Below are positions 1-7,285 of a DNA stretch of 32,502 bases, in pieces (within the stretch, counting starts at the first letter, position 1; every line of letters starts with the position of its first letter). The notes beneath the pieces were generated by a model. That model was not told the DNA's origin. It saw nothing but the letters and a program-made list of their open reading frames with translations, and searched no databases. A program made the position numbers and the translations under genes. The stretch covers positions 1 to 32,502 of the forward strand of contig CAVSSX010000004.1 of the NCBI GenBank assembly GCA_963730735.1. Reading direction: 5' to 3'. Origin of the DNA: CAVSSX01 sp963730735. GTDB taxonomy: Bacteria; Actinomycetota; Acidimicrobiia; Acidimicrobiales; RAAP-2.

Positions 1-559
1 TGGGGCCCCGGGCTCGCCCAGCACGATCGCCGAGGGCATCGCCGTGACCACACCCGGCCGGCTCACCACGCCGCTCATTGAGGCGCTGGTCGACGACGTG
101 GTGGCGGTGTCCGAGGACCGCATCGAGCAGGCGGTGGGTCTGTTGGTCGAGATCGAGAAGACGGTCGCCGAGGGCGCCGGGGCGGCCGCCCTGGCGGCGG
201 TGCTCGACGACCCGACCCGGTTCGCCGGACGACGGGTGGGCCTCATCCTCACCGGCGGCAACATCGACCCCCGGGTGCTGGCCTCGGTCATCATGCGGAG
301 CCTGGTGCGATCGGGCCGGCTGGCCCGGATCCGGGTGGAGGTGTCCGACGTCCCCGGCGAGCTGGCCCGGCTGGCCACGCTCCTCGGTGCGGCGGGGGCC
401 AACATCGTCGAGGTCGCCCACAGTCGCCATTTCCCACCCATCACCTCGCGACGGGTCCTGGTCGAGCTCGACATCGAGTGCCGGGACCGGCACCACACCG
501 AGACGGTGCTGCAGGCGTTGACGGCGGCCGGGCTGTCGGCGGTGGAGATCCTGGACTGA
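1..559 (+). CDS. Threonine dehydratase, C-terminal part with ACT domain (5' end outside window)
   Basis: The reading frame is open from base 2 and enters the window at GAPGSPSTIAEGIAV, the kind of segment that lies in the PLP-binding catalytic domain of threonine ammonia-lyases shortly before the C-terminal region. The next ~65 residues (PLIEALVDDVVAVSEDRIEQA) are the end of the catalytic fold. VLTGGNID-like wording (LILTGGNIDP) is typical of this enzyme family. The last ~75 residues (RIRVEVSDVPGELARLATLL onward) form an ACT domain, which in this family senses amino acids. Known of the family: deamination of threonine to 2-oxobutyrate, catabolic or for isoleucine synthesis. The single ACT domain fits the shorter TdcB-like type better than the long IlvA type, but the missing N-terminus prevents a firm choice. 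The first in-frame ATG-like start in view (base 44) is internal and is not a real start. Confidence 0.87.
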   Translation, partial: GAPGSPSTIAEGIAVTTPGRLTTPLIEALVDDVVAVSEDRIEQAVGLLVEIEKTVAEGAGAAALAAVLDDPTRFAGRRVGLILTGGNIDPRVLASVIMRSLVRSGRLARIRVEVSDVPGELARLATLLGAAGANIVEVAHSRHFPPITSRRVLVELDIECRDRHHTETVLQALTAAGLSAVEILD

Positions 560-585
560 CTTGAGCGCCCGCCGGCGCGGCAGAA

Positions 586-1271
586 CTAGGCGGGGTCGGG
601 GTCGGCCGCCACCGGCGCCCGGCCAGTGGCCGAGGGGCCACGACGGGCGGCCTTGGTCACGGCGAGGAGGTCGTGCACCGACTCGCGCAGGAGGCTGCCG
701 AGCGTGGCCGTCGGCACGTCCTGGAAGGCCTCCCCCGACAGGAGCAGGCCTCCCATGACGGCCCCGATCGAGGTGGCGATCCGGACACGGTCGGCAGCGC
801 CACCTTCGAGTCGGTCAGCAGTCGACGCAAGCGCTCCTCGATGTCGTCGTGGTTCTGCTCGTGCTCCTTGCTCTGGTGCAGCTGCTCGAACGCCGCCCGG
901 TTGCGCTCGTGCATCACGAACAGCCGGCGGTTGGCCAGCATCTTGTCGATGAACTCGTCGAGCACCTCGGCCCACCGCCGCAGGTCCATCGACTTGCCGT
1001 CGAGCCGCTCCAGGGACTCCTTGGTGACGTCGTGGAAACGCTGGTGCAGGGCGAGCAGGATGTCGTCCTTGCTGGCGAAGTGGTAGTAGACGGCCGCCTT
1101 CGAGAACCCCAACTCGGCGGCGATCTCCCGCAGCGAGGTCTTGTCGTAGCCCTTCTCGGTGAACAGGTCGAGGGCGATGTCCAGGATTCGCTGCCGAGTG
1201 GAGGCGGGCCCGTCGGTCGGATCGCCCTCCGTCTCGACGACGGGTGTGGCGCGGGACATGCGTGTAGCCAT
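586..1271 (-). pseudogene. TetR-family regulator with a one-base frameshift
   Basis: The N-terminal half is a clear TetR DNA-binding domain: RQRILDIALDLFTEKGYDKT, then the helix-turn-helix LREIAAELGFSKAAVYYHFASKDD. The frame opened by the ATG at 1271 reads well to about LTDSKV (near base 800-830), then degenerates. A second frame continues the expected ligand-binding domain (AADRVRIATSIGAVMGG...LLRESVHDLLAV) to a stop at 586. The full span is 686 bases, one short of a multiple of three, so a single missing base restores a protein of about 228 residues. It diverges from the drrAB-like exporter genes and is the obvious candidate for their repressor. The ATG lies 6 bases behind a TAGAAT -10 box (bases 1278-1283, minus strand), so the transcript is probably leaderless. 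Whether the frameshift is a true mutation or a sequence error cannot be told here. Confidence 0.75.
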
Positions 1272-1282
1272 GACAAGATTCT

Positions 1283-1322
1283 ACTTGACGACCGGCAAGT
1301 TCGTGCTTACCATGCGGCAAGT
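1283..1322. promoter_or_regulatory. Paired TetR-type operator palindromes
   Basis: Two 18-bp imperfect palindromes lie side by side. The first (1283-1300, ACTTGACGACCGGCAAGT) has 7 of 9 pairs matching. The second (1305-1322, GCTTACCATGCGGCAAGT) is weaker at 5 of 9. Both end in the same half-site GGCAAGT, and the two copies are exactly 22 bp apart, about two helical turns. They cover the -35 and -10 boxes of the exporter promoter and the -10 of the TetR gene. This is what a dual autoregulatory TetR operator would look like, but the binding is inferred. Confidence 0.5.
1285..1313 (+). promoter_or_regulatory. Promoter of the drrAB-like operon
   Basis: TTGACG (1285-1290) and TACCAT (1308-1313) are separated by 17 bases, giving a start of transcription near 1320 and a leader of about 30 bases before the ATG at 1351. 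The divergent TetR gene has its own -10 (TAGAAT, 1283-1278 on the minus strand) overlapping the upstream edge. Confidence 0.55.
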
Positions 1323-1350
1323 AGGGAACCCCACGACCGACAGGGGCAGC

Positions 1351-2352
1351 ATGGGTGAGCAGACGATGATCGAGGCCGAAGGCCTGCAGAAGCGCTACGG
1401 GGACACCGTGGCCCTGGCCGGGGTGGACCTGTCCGTGCCGGCCGGCGCCATCCTCGGAGTGCTCGGGCCCAACGGAGCCGGCAAGACCACCGCCGTGCGC
1501 ATCCTCACCACCCTGGCCGTGCCCGACGGTGGGCACGCCCGGGTGGCCGGGTTCGACGTGGTCACCGAGGCCGCGTCGGTCCGCCGTCAGATCGGCGTGA
1601 CGGCCCAGGACGCCACCCTCGACGAGGCCCTCACCGGGCGCCAGAACCTGGTCATGATCGGCGAACTGAGCGGGCTGCGTCGGCGGGCCGCCCGCAGCCG
1701 GGCCACCGACCTGCTGGCCCACTTCGAGCTGACCGACGCCGCCGACCGGGTCATGAAGGGCTACTCGGGCGGGATGCGCCGGCGCCTCGACCTGGCCGCC
1801 AGCATGGTCACCCGGCCGCCGGTGCTGTTCCTCGACGAGCCGACGACCGGCCTCGACCCGAGCAGCCGACTCCGGGTGTGGGAAGCCATCCAGGAACTGG
1901 TGGGCGACGGGGTCACCGTCCTGCTCACCACGCAGTACCTCGAGGAGGCCGACAACCTGGCCGACCGGATCGTGGTCATCGACCACGGTCGGGTCATCGC
2001 CGAGGGCACGTCGGCCGAGCTCAAGGCCCAGACCGGCGGCGCCCGGCTGGAGGTCACCCTGACGACGCCCAACGCCGGCGCCGTCGCCGCCCTCCAACCA
2101 CTGGTCGACGGGGCCATCCACGAGAGCCAGGACGGCCGTCGGCTCCGGGCGCCCGTCCGCACCGGCTCGGGCCTGGCCACGGCGGTCGTGCGGACCCTCG
2201 ACCAGGCGGGCGTCCTGGTCGACGACGTCGAGGTGCACCAGCCGTCGCTCGACGACGTCTTCTTCGCCCTGACCGGCAACCCGGCCGACAGCGACGCCGA
2301 GCTCGACGCCAGCCCCGACGACCACCGCCAACTCGAAGGAGCCCGGGCATGA
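1351..2352 (+). CDS. DrrA-like ABC exporter, ATP-binding subunit
   Basis: A 333-residue ABC ATPase. Walker A is GPNGAGKT (residues 39-46), the signature is YSGGMRRRLDLA, Walker B is VLFLDEPTTGLDP, and the region after it reads LTTQYLEEAD. The glutamine where most ABC proteins carry the H-loop histidine is typical of the daunorubicin-resistance DrrA group. About 100 C-terminal residues beyond the nucleotide-binding domain are also usual in that group. It would power export of a hydrophobic compound, lipid or drug through the membrane protein encoded next. The ATG at 1351 is chosen for GGGG at 1343-1346; an ATG at 1366 is the alternative. The stop overlaps the permease start (ATGA), so translation is coupled. 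The substrate is unknown. Control by the divergent TetR protein is inferred. Confidence 0.88.
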   Translation: MGEQTMIEAEGLQKRYGDTVALAGVDLSVPAGAILGVLGPNGAGKTTAVRILTTLAVPDGGHARVAGFDVVTEAASVRRQIGVTAQDATLDEALTGRQNLVMIGELSGLRRRAARSRATDLLAHFELTDAADRVMKGYSGGMRRRLDLAASMVTRPPVLFLDEPTTGLDPSSRLRVWEAIQELVGDGVTVLLTTQYLEEADNLADRIVVIDHGRVIAEGTSAELKAQTGGARLEVTLTTPNAGAVAALQPLVDGAIHESQDGRRLRAPVRTGSGLATAVVRTLDQAGVLVDDVEVHQPSLDDVFFALTGNPADSDAELDASPDDHRQLEGARA

Positions 2353-3191
2353 CCCTCGCCGCCACTCTCCCCTCGACGCTGGGTCAGCCGCGCAGTTGGC
2401 TCGGCGCCAAGTTCCACGACGTCGTGGTGCTCACCCGACGAAACCTCGTGCACATCGCCCGGGAGCCGCTGCAGCTCTCCGACGTCACCGTCCAACCGGT
2501 GCTGTTCACCCTGCTCTTCATCTACGTCTTCGGTTCCGGCGTGCCGATCAGCGGCGGGAGCTACAAGGAGTTCGCCCTGGCCGGGCTGATGCTGCTGAAC
2601 CTCACGACCTCGGCCATGGGCACCGCCGTCGGCTTGAGCACCGACCTGTCGTCGGGCGCCATCGACCGCTTCCGGACCCTGCCCATGTGGCGGTCCGCCG
2701 TCCTGGTCGGTCGATCGGTGGCCGACGTGCTGTCGGCCGCCCTCTGCGTGGCCATCGTGACCCTGACCGGCCTGGCCATCGGGTGGCGGTTCGGCGCCAG
2801 CGCCCCCTCGATCATCGGGGGCTACGCCATCGCCCTGCTGTTCGCCTACGCCCTGTCGTGGGGCTGCGGCTGCCTCGGGATCGTCTCCAAGGGCCCCGAG
2901 TCGGCCCAGGGGATCGGGCTCATCATCCTGTTCCCCCTGGCCATCGTGTCGAACGCCCTGGTGCCGACGAACAACATGCCCGGCTGGCTGCAGGCCATCG
3001 CCACCTGGAACCCGGTGAGTGCCGTGACCGCCGCTGTCCGGCACCTGTTCGGGAACCCCAATCCGTCGGCCTCGATCCAGGCCTGGCCGATGCAGCATCC
3101 GGTCGAGGCCGCTCTCGCCTGGTCGGTCGTGCTCTTGGCCATCTTCGTCCCGCTGGCCGCTGTCCTCTACCGCCGACGGACCACCGGCTGA
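2349..3191 (+). CDS. DrrB-like ABC-2 type permease
   Basis: A 280-residue integral membrane protein starting inside the stop of the ATPase gene (ATGA overlap), with GAAGGAG at 2335-2341 as ribosome binding site. A ~30-residue cytoplasmic N-terminus (VVLTRRNLVHIAREPLQLSD) precedes about six hydrophobic segments, beginning with VQPVLFTLLFIYVFGSG. The sequence around FALAGLMLLNLTTSAM and GAIDRFRTLPM matches the ABC-2 permease pattern seen in DrrB-type exporters. It ends in a short basic tail (YRRRTTG). With the preceding ATPase it would make a dimeric drug or lipid exporter. Confidence 0.85.
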   Translation: MTLAATLPSTLGQPRSWLGAKFHDVVVLTRRNLVHIAREPLQLSDVTVQPVLFTLLFIYVFGSGVPISGGSYKEFALAGLMLLNLTTSAMGTAVGLSTDLSSGAIDRFRTLPMWRSAVLVGRSVADVLSAALCVAIVTLTGLAIGWRFGASAPSIIGGYAIALLFAYALSWGCGCLGIVSKGPESAQGIGLIILFPLAIVSNALVPTNNMPGWLQAIATWNPVSAVTAAVRHLFGNPNPSASIQAWPMQHPVEAALAWSVVLLAIFVPLAAVLYRRRTTG

Positions 3192-3216
3192 CGCATCGAT
3201 CTCGAACGCGCCAGCC

Positions 3217-4019
3217 TCAGCGCCTCGGCGGGCCGCCGGGCGATCCGGCCTGGGCCCGCAGCTGGGCGATCGACGCATCGAGCCGGGCCAGCTGGGTCCG
3301 GGACGTCTGATCGGCCTGGGCCAGCTGCTCGCCCGTCGGCGGCACCGTTCCGCTGCGCAGCAGGCCGGCCGCCTCCTGGGCGAATGACAGGGCGCGCAGG
3401 TTCTCGGCGACGGCGTTGGCCGCCGCCGTGGCCTCCTCGTCCGGAGCATCCCCGGCGATCCGGTTCAAGCTCGAGGTGACGCTCTCGAGCTGCTGGCCGG
3501 TGGCGGCGCGACCGGCCGGGTCGGTCGCCTGGCCGCTCATCAGTCGGTCCCGGACCATGGTGGCCTGGGCCACGACGGGCTCGACCTCCTGGCGCCAGGC
3601 GACACCCAGCCGTTGCCGGGAGCGGGCCCGGACCAACAACACGATGGTCAGGATGATCAGCAGCAACAGGACCACGCCGGCGATGATCCAGCCGACCGGG
3701 GCCGAGCTGGACGTCGACGAGGCCGCCGTCGTCGTGGTGGTCGGCGGCTCGGTGGTCGTCGTGGTGGTCGGCGCCGTCGTCGTCGTCGTGGTGGTGGTCG
3801 GCGCCGTCGTCGTCGTCGTCGTGGTCGGGGCGGCGACGTGGTGGTCGACGTGGTGGTCGGGGCGGTGGTGGTCGAGTCCGTCGTGGTCGTGTCGGCCGCG
3901 CCGGCCACCGAACCGCTCAGCGCCACGGTGACGACGAACACCGCCAGTCCGGTGCCCAAGGTCCTGCGGGACCGTCGTCCGGTCCCCTGACGGCCGGCGG
4001 CCGACGTCCTGGTCCTCAC
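3217..4019 (-). pseudogene. Secreted/anchored Thr-stalk membrane protein, frameshifted
   Basis: Read from a GTG at 4019, the product opens with a signal peptide (basic GRRSRR, hydrophobic LGTGLAVFVVTVALSG, likely cleavage after SVAGA). It then enters a Thr/Pro-rich stalk encoded by runs of ACC and ACG codons. Near bases 3830-3842 the frame is lost and would read Arg/Pro. The adjacent frame continues the stalk (APTTTTTT-type repeats), then a membrane segment GWIIAGVVLLLLIILTIVLLV and a ~140-residue cytoplasmic part rich in Ala, Gln and Glu that may be helical (QLESVTSSLNRIAG). The span of 803 bases is one short of a multiple of three, so one missing base explains it. Lying in a triplet repeat, an assembly error is quite possible. 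I recognise no domain. The layout suggests a surface stalk tethered by one membrane helix. Confidence 0.6.
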
Positions 4020-4088
4020 ATCACGCTCGATTCTCTCGTCAGCCGACCCCGGACACCCGCGGTCCACCGGGCATCAAACCATGCCGAC

Positions 4089-4102
4089 CCGCCGAACGGC
4101 GG
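4089..4102. terminator. Short G+C-rich hairpin downstream of the nitroreductase gene
   Basis: CCGCCG and CGGCGG face each other across a 2-base centre, about 90 bases past the stop of the minus-strand nitroreductase gene and before the Thr-stalk gene. There is no T-run, so a terminator role is only possible. Bases 4020-4191 otherwise show nothing I can name. Confidence 0.25.
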
Positions 4103-4191
4103 CATCCGGGGTGGACGCCGGGCGGGAGGACGGTGGGACCGGCGGGGGTGCGGGCCCCGGGACGGCCGCCGCGGCGCTCGGCCGGTGCGAC

Positions 4192-4632
4192 TCAGGTGTC
4201 GGTGGGCTCCAGCACGAACACCGGGATCTCCCGGTCGGTCTTCGCCTGGTACTCGTCGTAGGGCGGGTAGGCGGCGACGGCGTAGCCCCACCAGGTGGCC
4301 TTCTCGTCGCCGGTGACCTCACGGGCCACGTAGTCGGCCTTGGCCGGACCGTCCTGGAGCTCGACGTGGGGGTCGGCCAGCAGATTGAAGTACCAGACCG
4401 GGTGCGTGGGCGCCCCACCCATGGAGGCCACCACGGCGTAGCGGCCGTCGTGCTCCACCCGCATCAGGGGGGTCTTGCGGAGCTTCTTGGACTTCGCCCC
4501 GGTGGTGGTCAGGATGATGACCGGCAGGTCGTACAGCGTGGTGCCCTCGGTCCCGCCGGAGCTCTCGTAGAGGGCGACCTGGTCGGCCGCCCAGCTCGAC
4601 GGACTGGGCTCGTACTCACCGGTGAGAGGCAT
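4192..4632 (-). CDS. F420-dependent nitroreductase family protein (Ddn-like)
   Basis: A 146-residue protein beginning MPLTGEYEPSPSSW, followed by VALYESSGGTEG and VIILTTTGAKSKKLRKTPLM, which is the diagnostic N-terminal half of the deazaflavin (F420)-dependent nitroreductase family. The centre (VASMGGAPTHPVWYFNLLADP) and the C-terminal PPYDEYQAKTDREIPVFVLEP also match. Known of the family: small split-barrel proteins that use reduced F420 to reduce quinones or nitro compounds. The Mycobacterium tuberculosis member Ddn activates pretomanid. The ATG at 4632 is preferred over the upstream in-frame start at 4680, because the family begins at MPLTGEY. It diverges from the TfoX-domain gene, about 80 bases apart. 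The physiological substrate is unknown. Confidence 0.9.
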   Translation of the reverse strand: MPLTGEYEPSPSSWAADQVALYESSGGTEGTTLYDLPVIILTTTGAKSKKLRKTPLMRVEHDGRYAVVASMGGAPTHPVWYFNLLADPHVELQDGPAKADYVAREVTGDEKATWWGYAVAAYPPYDEYQAKTDREIPVFVLEPTDT

Positions 4633-4711
4633 GCCCCCAGTAAACACCAGCATCCTGGCCGCCAGTGCCGACGAGGCCAAACTCCCCGGGGCTGCCGTAC
4701 AGTGGAGGTCG

Positions 4712-5059
4712 GTGCCCTACGACGACGACCTCGTCAATCGGATCCGGGAGCTGACCGCCCAGGAAGCGGGCGTGCGCGAACAGGCGATGTTCGGAGGCCT
4801 GTCGTTTCTCGTCGACGGCAACTTGGCCATCGCCGCCAGCGGTCAGGGAGGCGTGCTGGTTCGGGTGGGGACCGCAGACGCCGCTCAACTGGCGGCAACG
4901 ACCAAGGCCGAACCGGCCGTCATGGGGGCACGGACCATGCACGGATGGCTGCGGGTCGGTGCCGACGATGTCCGAACCAAGCGCCAATTGGAGCCGTGGG
5001 TCAGGCGTGGAGTCGGGTTCGCCCGCACGTTGCCGCCCAAAAAGCGGTCGACGCACTGA
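4712..5059 (+). CDS. TfoX N-terminal domain protein
   Basis: A 115-residue protein that is essentially one TfoX N-terminal domain: RIRELTAQEAGVREQAMFGGLSFLVDGNLA, then RVGTADAAQLAA and a conserved-looking MHGWLRVGADDV segment, ending in a basic tail (PPKKRSTH). The GTG at 4712 is chosen because GGAGG at 4704-4708 precedes it and the family usually opens with xPYDxxLVxRIR; earlier in-frame ATGs would add a non-matching extension. In Haemophilus and Escherichia, TfoX/Sxy regulates competence. Stand-alone N-domain proteins like this one are widespread in bacteria without a known role, so no competence function is claimed. The next gene lies 45 bases downstream with its own strong ribosome binding site. 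Confidence 0.85.
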   Translation: MPYDDDLVNRIRELTAQEAGVREQAMFGGLSFLVDGNLAIAASGQGGVLVRVGTADAAQLAATTKAEPAVMGARTMHGWLRVGADDVRTKRQLEPWVRRGVGFARTLPPKKRSTH

Positions 5060-5104
5060 CGGAATGCCGCCGACCCGGACGGCCACGAACCGGAGGTACC
5101 TGCC

Positions 5105-5947
5105 ATGAGGGTCGCCGTACTCGGGCTGGGACGGATGGGACACGCCGTCGCCCTCCGTCTGCAACAGGGTGGGCACGCCGTGACGGTGTGGAACCGGACC
5201 GGCGGCCGAGCGGACGAACTGGTGGCGGCGGGGGCCGCAGAGGCGGACAGCCCGGCGATGGCGGCTGCTACCGCCGCCGTCGTCATCAGCTGCCTGGCCA
5301 ATGACGACGCGGTGCGGGAGCTGGCACTCGGTACCGACGGCGTCCTGGCGAACATCGGGTCGGGCGTCTACGCCGACGCGTCGACCATCTCACCGAAATT
5401 GAGCACCGAGCTCGCCGACCGGGCGCCCCACTTCGTCGCGCTGCCCATCCTCGGTGCCCCGCAGGCGGTGGCGGCGGGCACGGCCACGTACCTGGCCGGA
5501 GGCGACGCCGAGGCCGTCGACCGGTTGCGGCCACTGCTCGAAAGTTTGGGCGGAACGGTCAAGCGCTACGACCGCCCGGAGAAGGCGTCGACGGCGAAGC
5601 TCGCCGTCAACCTGTTGCTCCTGTCGGGCCTGGCCACGCTGGCCGAATCACTGACCGTGGCCCGCGCCGGAGGGCTCAGCGACGAGCAACTCAGCGAGTT
5701 GCTGCGCGACTCCCCGATGGTGGCCCCCGGCTTGCTGAACCGATTCGATGCGCTGGTCACCGGTTCCGGCCCAACCTGGTGGACGACCGTCCTGGCCGCC
5801 AAGGATGCGCGACTGGCCATCGCCACGGCCCTGGCCGGCGGCCACGAGCTCCGGTTGGCGCCGGCGGTGCGTGATGTCTATGAGGCGGCAATCGAGCACG
5901 GCTTCGACGACCGGGACATCATCGCCGTGGCCGATCTCTACCGCTGA
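5105..5947 (+). CDS. NAD(P)-dependent oxidoreductase, 3-hydroxyisobutyrate dehydrogenase family
   Basis: A 280-residue beta-hydroxyacid dehydrogenase. The N-terminal Rossmann motif is VLGLGRMG (GxGxxG, residues 7-12), with WNRTGGRADEL after the second strand, where the Asn-Arg-Thr pattern usually indicates NADPH preference. The predicted catalytic lysine is K165 in STAKLAVN, with N169 four residues on, as in the family. The DAST motif of the substrate region (DASTISP) is present. GGAGG at 5092-5096 sits 8 bases before the ATG. Members reduce or oxidise small 3-hydroxyacids, succinic semialdehyde or imines. Lineages close to this one also include imine reductases, so the substrate is open. It may share a transcript with the TfoX gene. 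Confidence 0.88.
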   Translation: MRVAVLGLGRMGHAVALRLQQGGHAVTVWNRTGGRADELVAAGAAEADSPAMAAATAAVVISCLANDDAVRELALGTDGVLANIGSGVYADASTISPKLSTELADRAPHFVALPILGAPQAVAAGTATYLAGGDAEAVDRLRPLLESLGGTVKRYDRPEKASTAKLAVNLLLLSGLATLAESLTVARAGGLSDEQLSELLRDSPMVAPGLLNRFDALVTGSGPTWWTTVLAAKDARLAIATALAGGHELRLAPAVRDVYEAAIEHGFDDRDIIAVADLYR

Positions 5948-5986
5948 TCGGCCGCGAACCCCATCGATGGTGCCCTGGGCGGAGCC

Positions 5987-6006
5987 ACCGGGTCTCGGGA
6001 CCCGGT
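5987..6006. terminator. Hairpin between convergent genes
   Basis: A perfect 8-bp stem (ACCGGGTC / GACCCGGT) closes a TCGG tetraloop between the plus-strand oxidoreductase and the minus-strand DyP remnant. No T-run follows, which is common for actinobacterial terminators. A bidirectional terminator is the likely role. Confidence 0.5.
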
Positions 6007-6042
6007 CGGCCGCTGGCCCGGGGGGCTTTCGGACCGTCGCCG

Positions 6043-6901
6043 CTAGTTCGGTCGTCCGCCGATCGCCAAGGACTCGACCGCTGCCACTTCCGGAGCGGCC
6101 CCGTCGTGCGGCGCTGATGGTGTCTCCTCGGCGCCGGCGTCGTGCGGCAGCGGTGGTGGGTCATCGAGGAAGTCCCCGGAAGGTACGAAAAAGAGCGAGC
6201 CGGTCGTTGCCGTCGAGAAGTCGAGGGCTTCACCTCGTCGTCCATCTCCACGTTCGACAGCTTGGCTCGCCCGATCACCCGCTCCTGTCCTCCACCGACA
6301 GGGCGTTCCAGGCCGCCATGTCGTGGAGGTACTTCTGGACGATGACGTAGCTGCCCCCGGCGAACGATGCATCCTCGTCCCCGACGACCACGGCGCTGGC
6401 GGCCGCCGCCCCGCTCGGATTCTCCGTCCCGTCGACGAAGCCGAGAAGATCACGCTCGTCGAAGTACCTGAACCCGTGGACCTCATCGACCACCGTGGCC
6501 GAACCCCGGAGCCGGCCCACCACCAGGGAGGCCAGCTCGAAACAAAGGTCCATGGTCGCTGCCCGAATGTGGAACAGGAGGTCACCGGGTGTCGCGGGGG
6601 CCCGATGGCGATCGCCGTGGATGGCGGCGAACGGTCGGAGCTCGCTCGGCCGAGGTCCGGTGAACAACCGGTCCCAGGCGCTCGATCCCACCCCCGCCAC
6701 CACGGCCAAACCGCCTTCGGGCGATCGGAAGCCCACGGTACGGACGAGCCCGGAGAGATCGGCCAGCACCTCTCGGGTCGCCGACGCACCCCCGTCGTCG
6801 ATCGTGAGCACCAAGAACACGGCACTGGCCGTGAGCGCCGTCAGCAACGGTTGCGTCGCCGGAGGCGACACCGCCTGCGGATCCTGTGCCGCGCTGACCA
6901 T
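6043..6901 (-). pseudogene. DyP-type heme peroxidase, decayed
   Basis: The first ~206 residues from the ATG at 6901 are a good DyP peroxidase: ferredoxin-like domain, DLLFHIRA, and the heme motif GFVDGTENP (GxxDG, residues 154-158, catalytic D157). At about 6286 a base is missing after NALSVED, giving an early stop at 6275. The next frame resumes ERVIGRAKLSNVEMDDEVKPS, where related proteins go on to a segment holding the proximal heme histidine. Instead the sequence jumps near 6221-6229 into ALDFSTATTGSLFFVPSGDF, the family's C-terminal end, in the third frame, and stops at 6043. The stretch between KPS and LDFSTA, several dozen residues in relatives and carrying the heme-ligand histidine and the distal arginine, is gone. 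The product cannot be a working peroxidase. Confidence 0.85.
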
Positions 6902-7081
6902 CGCTCCTCCAATCGATCAGATGTGCCGGACCGGCGCCGCCCACGCGCCGCCCGTCGCCTGGCTGCGGTCCAGCACGCAGCCGGGACGCCCTCTCGTCGG
7001 GCCGATGGCCGCCGAACCTCCCGCAAGCGTCGCAGTGGGTGTCGGAGCGAGCACGGACGATCCCTTCCCCGGAGAATGCAG

Positions 7082-7155
7082 CGCGCTCGGAGGGATTCGA
7101 ACCCCCAACCTTCTGATCCGTAGTCAGATGCTCTAGTCCGTTGAGCTACGAGCGC
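7082..7155 (-). tRNA. tRNA-Arg (anticodon ACG)
   Basis: Read on the minus strand, a 7-bp acceptor stem (GCGCTCG / CGAGCGC), a D arm GCTC...GAGC, an anticodon arm TCTGA-CTACGGA-TCAGA with anticodon ACG, a T arm GGGGG-TTCGAAT-CCCTC and discriminator G fold into a complete tRNA. CCA is not encoded. Bases 6902-7081 upstream of the DyP remnant and 7156-7285 before the MFS gene hold no gene I can support. Confidence 0.95.
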
Positions 7156-7285
7156 TGGTGTGGCTTTCGACCCGGCGCACTCGACCGCCCGAGCGGGTGG
7201 CCGACAACTTCCGGGCGCACCACTCTACCCGGCGCACCACCACCGGCCCCAACGGCTCCGCCCGACCGGCTGGGCCCGCCCGGCC

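Noticed and set aside
586..2331. A 581-residue open frame on the minus strand across the exporter ATPase gene
   Set aside because: Only its last ~70 residues (TetR C-terminus) are meaningful. The rest is the antisense shadow of the ABC ATPase gene, an effect of high G+C.
1761..3449. A 562-residue minus-strand frame over the exporter genes
   Set aside because: Its composition is Arg/Pro/Ser-rich shadow sequence. The plus-strand frames show real ABC motifs and coupled starts.
3721..3900. Repeat tract taken as a CRISPR or satellite array
   Set aside because: The repeat unit is a codon (ACC/ACG) and the frame encodes a Thr stalk; there are no spacers.
4712..5059. TfoX-domain protein taken as evidence of a competence system with the secretion cluster
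   Set aside because: Stand-alone TfoX-N proteins are common without competence, and no com genes are in view.
5105..5947. Oxidoreductase called 6-phosphogluconate dehydrogenase
   Set aside because: The N-terminal domain is shared, but the protein is too short and lacks the large 6PGD C-terminal domain.
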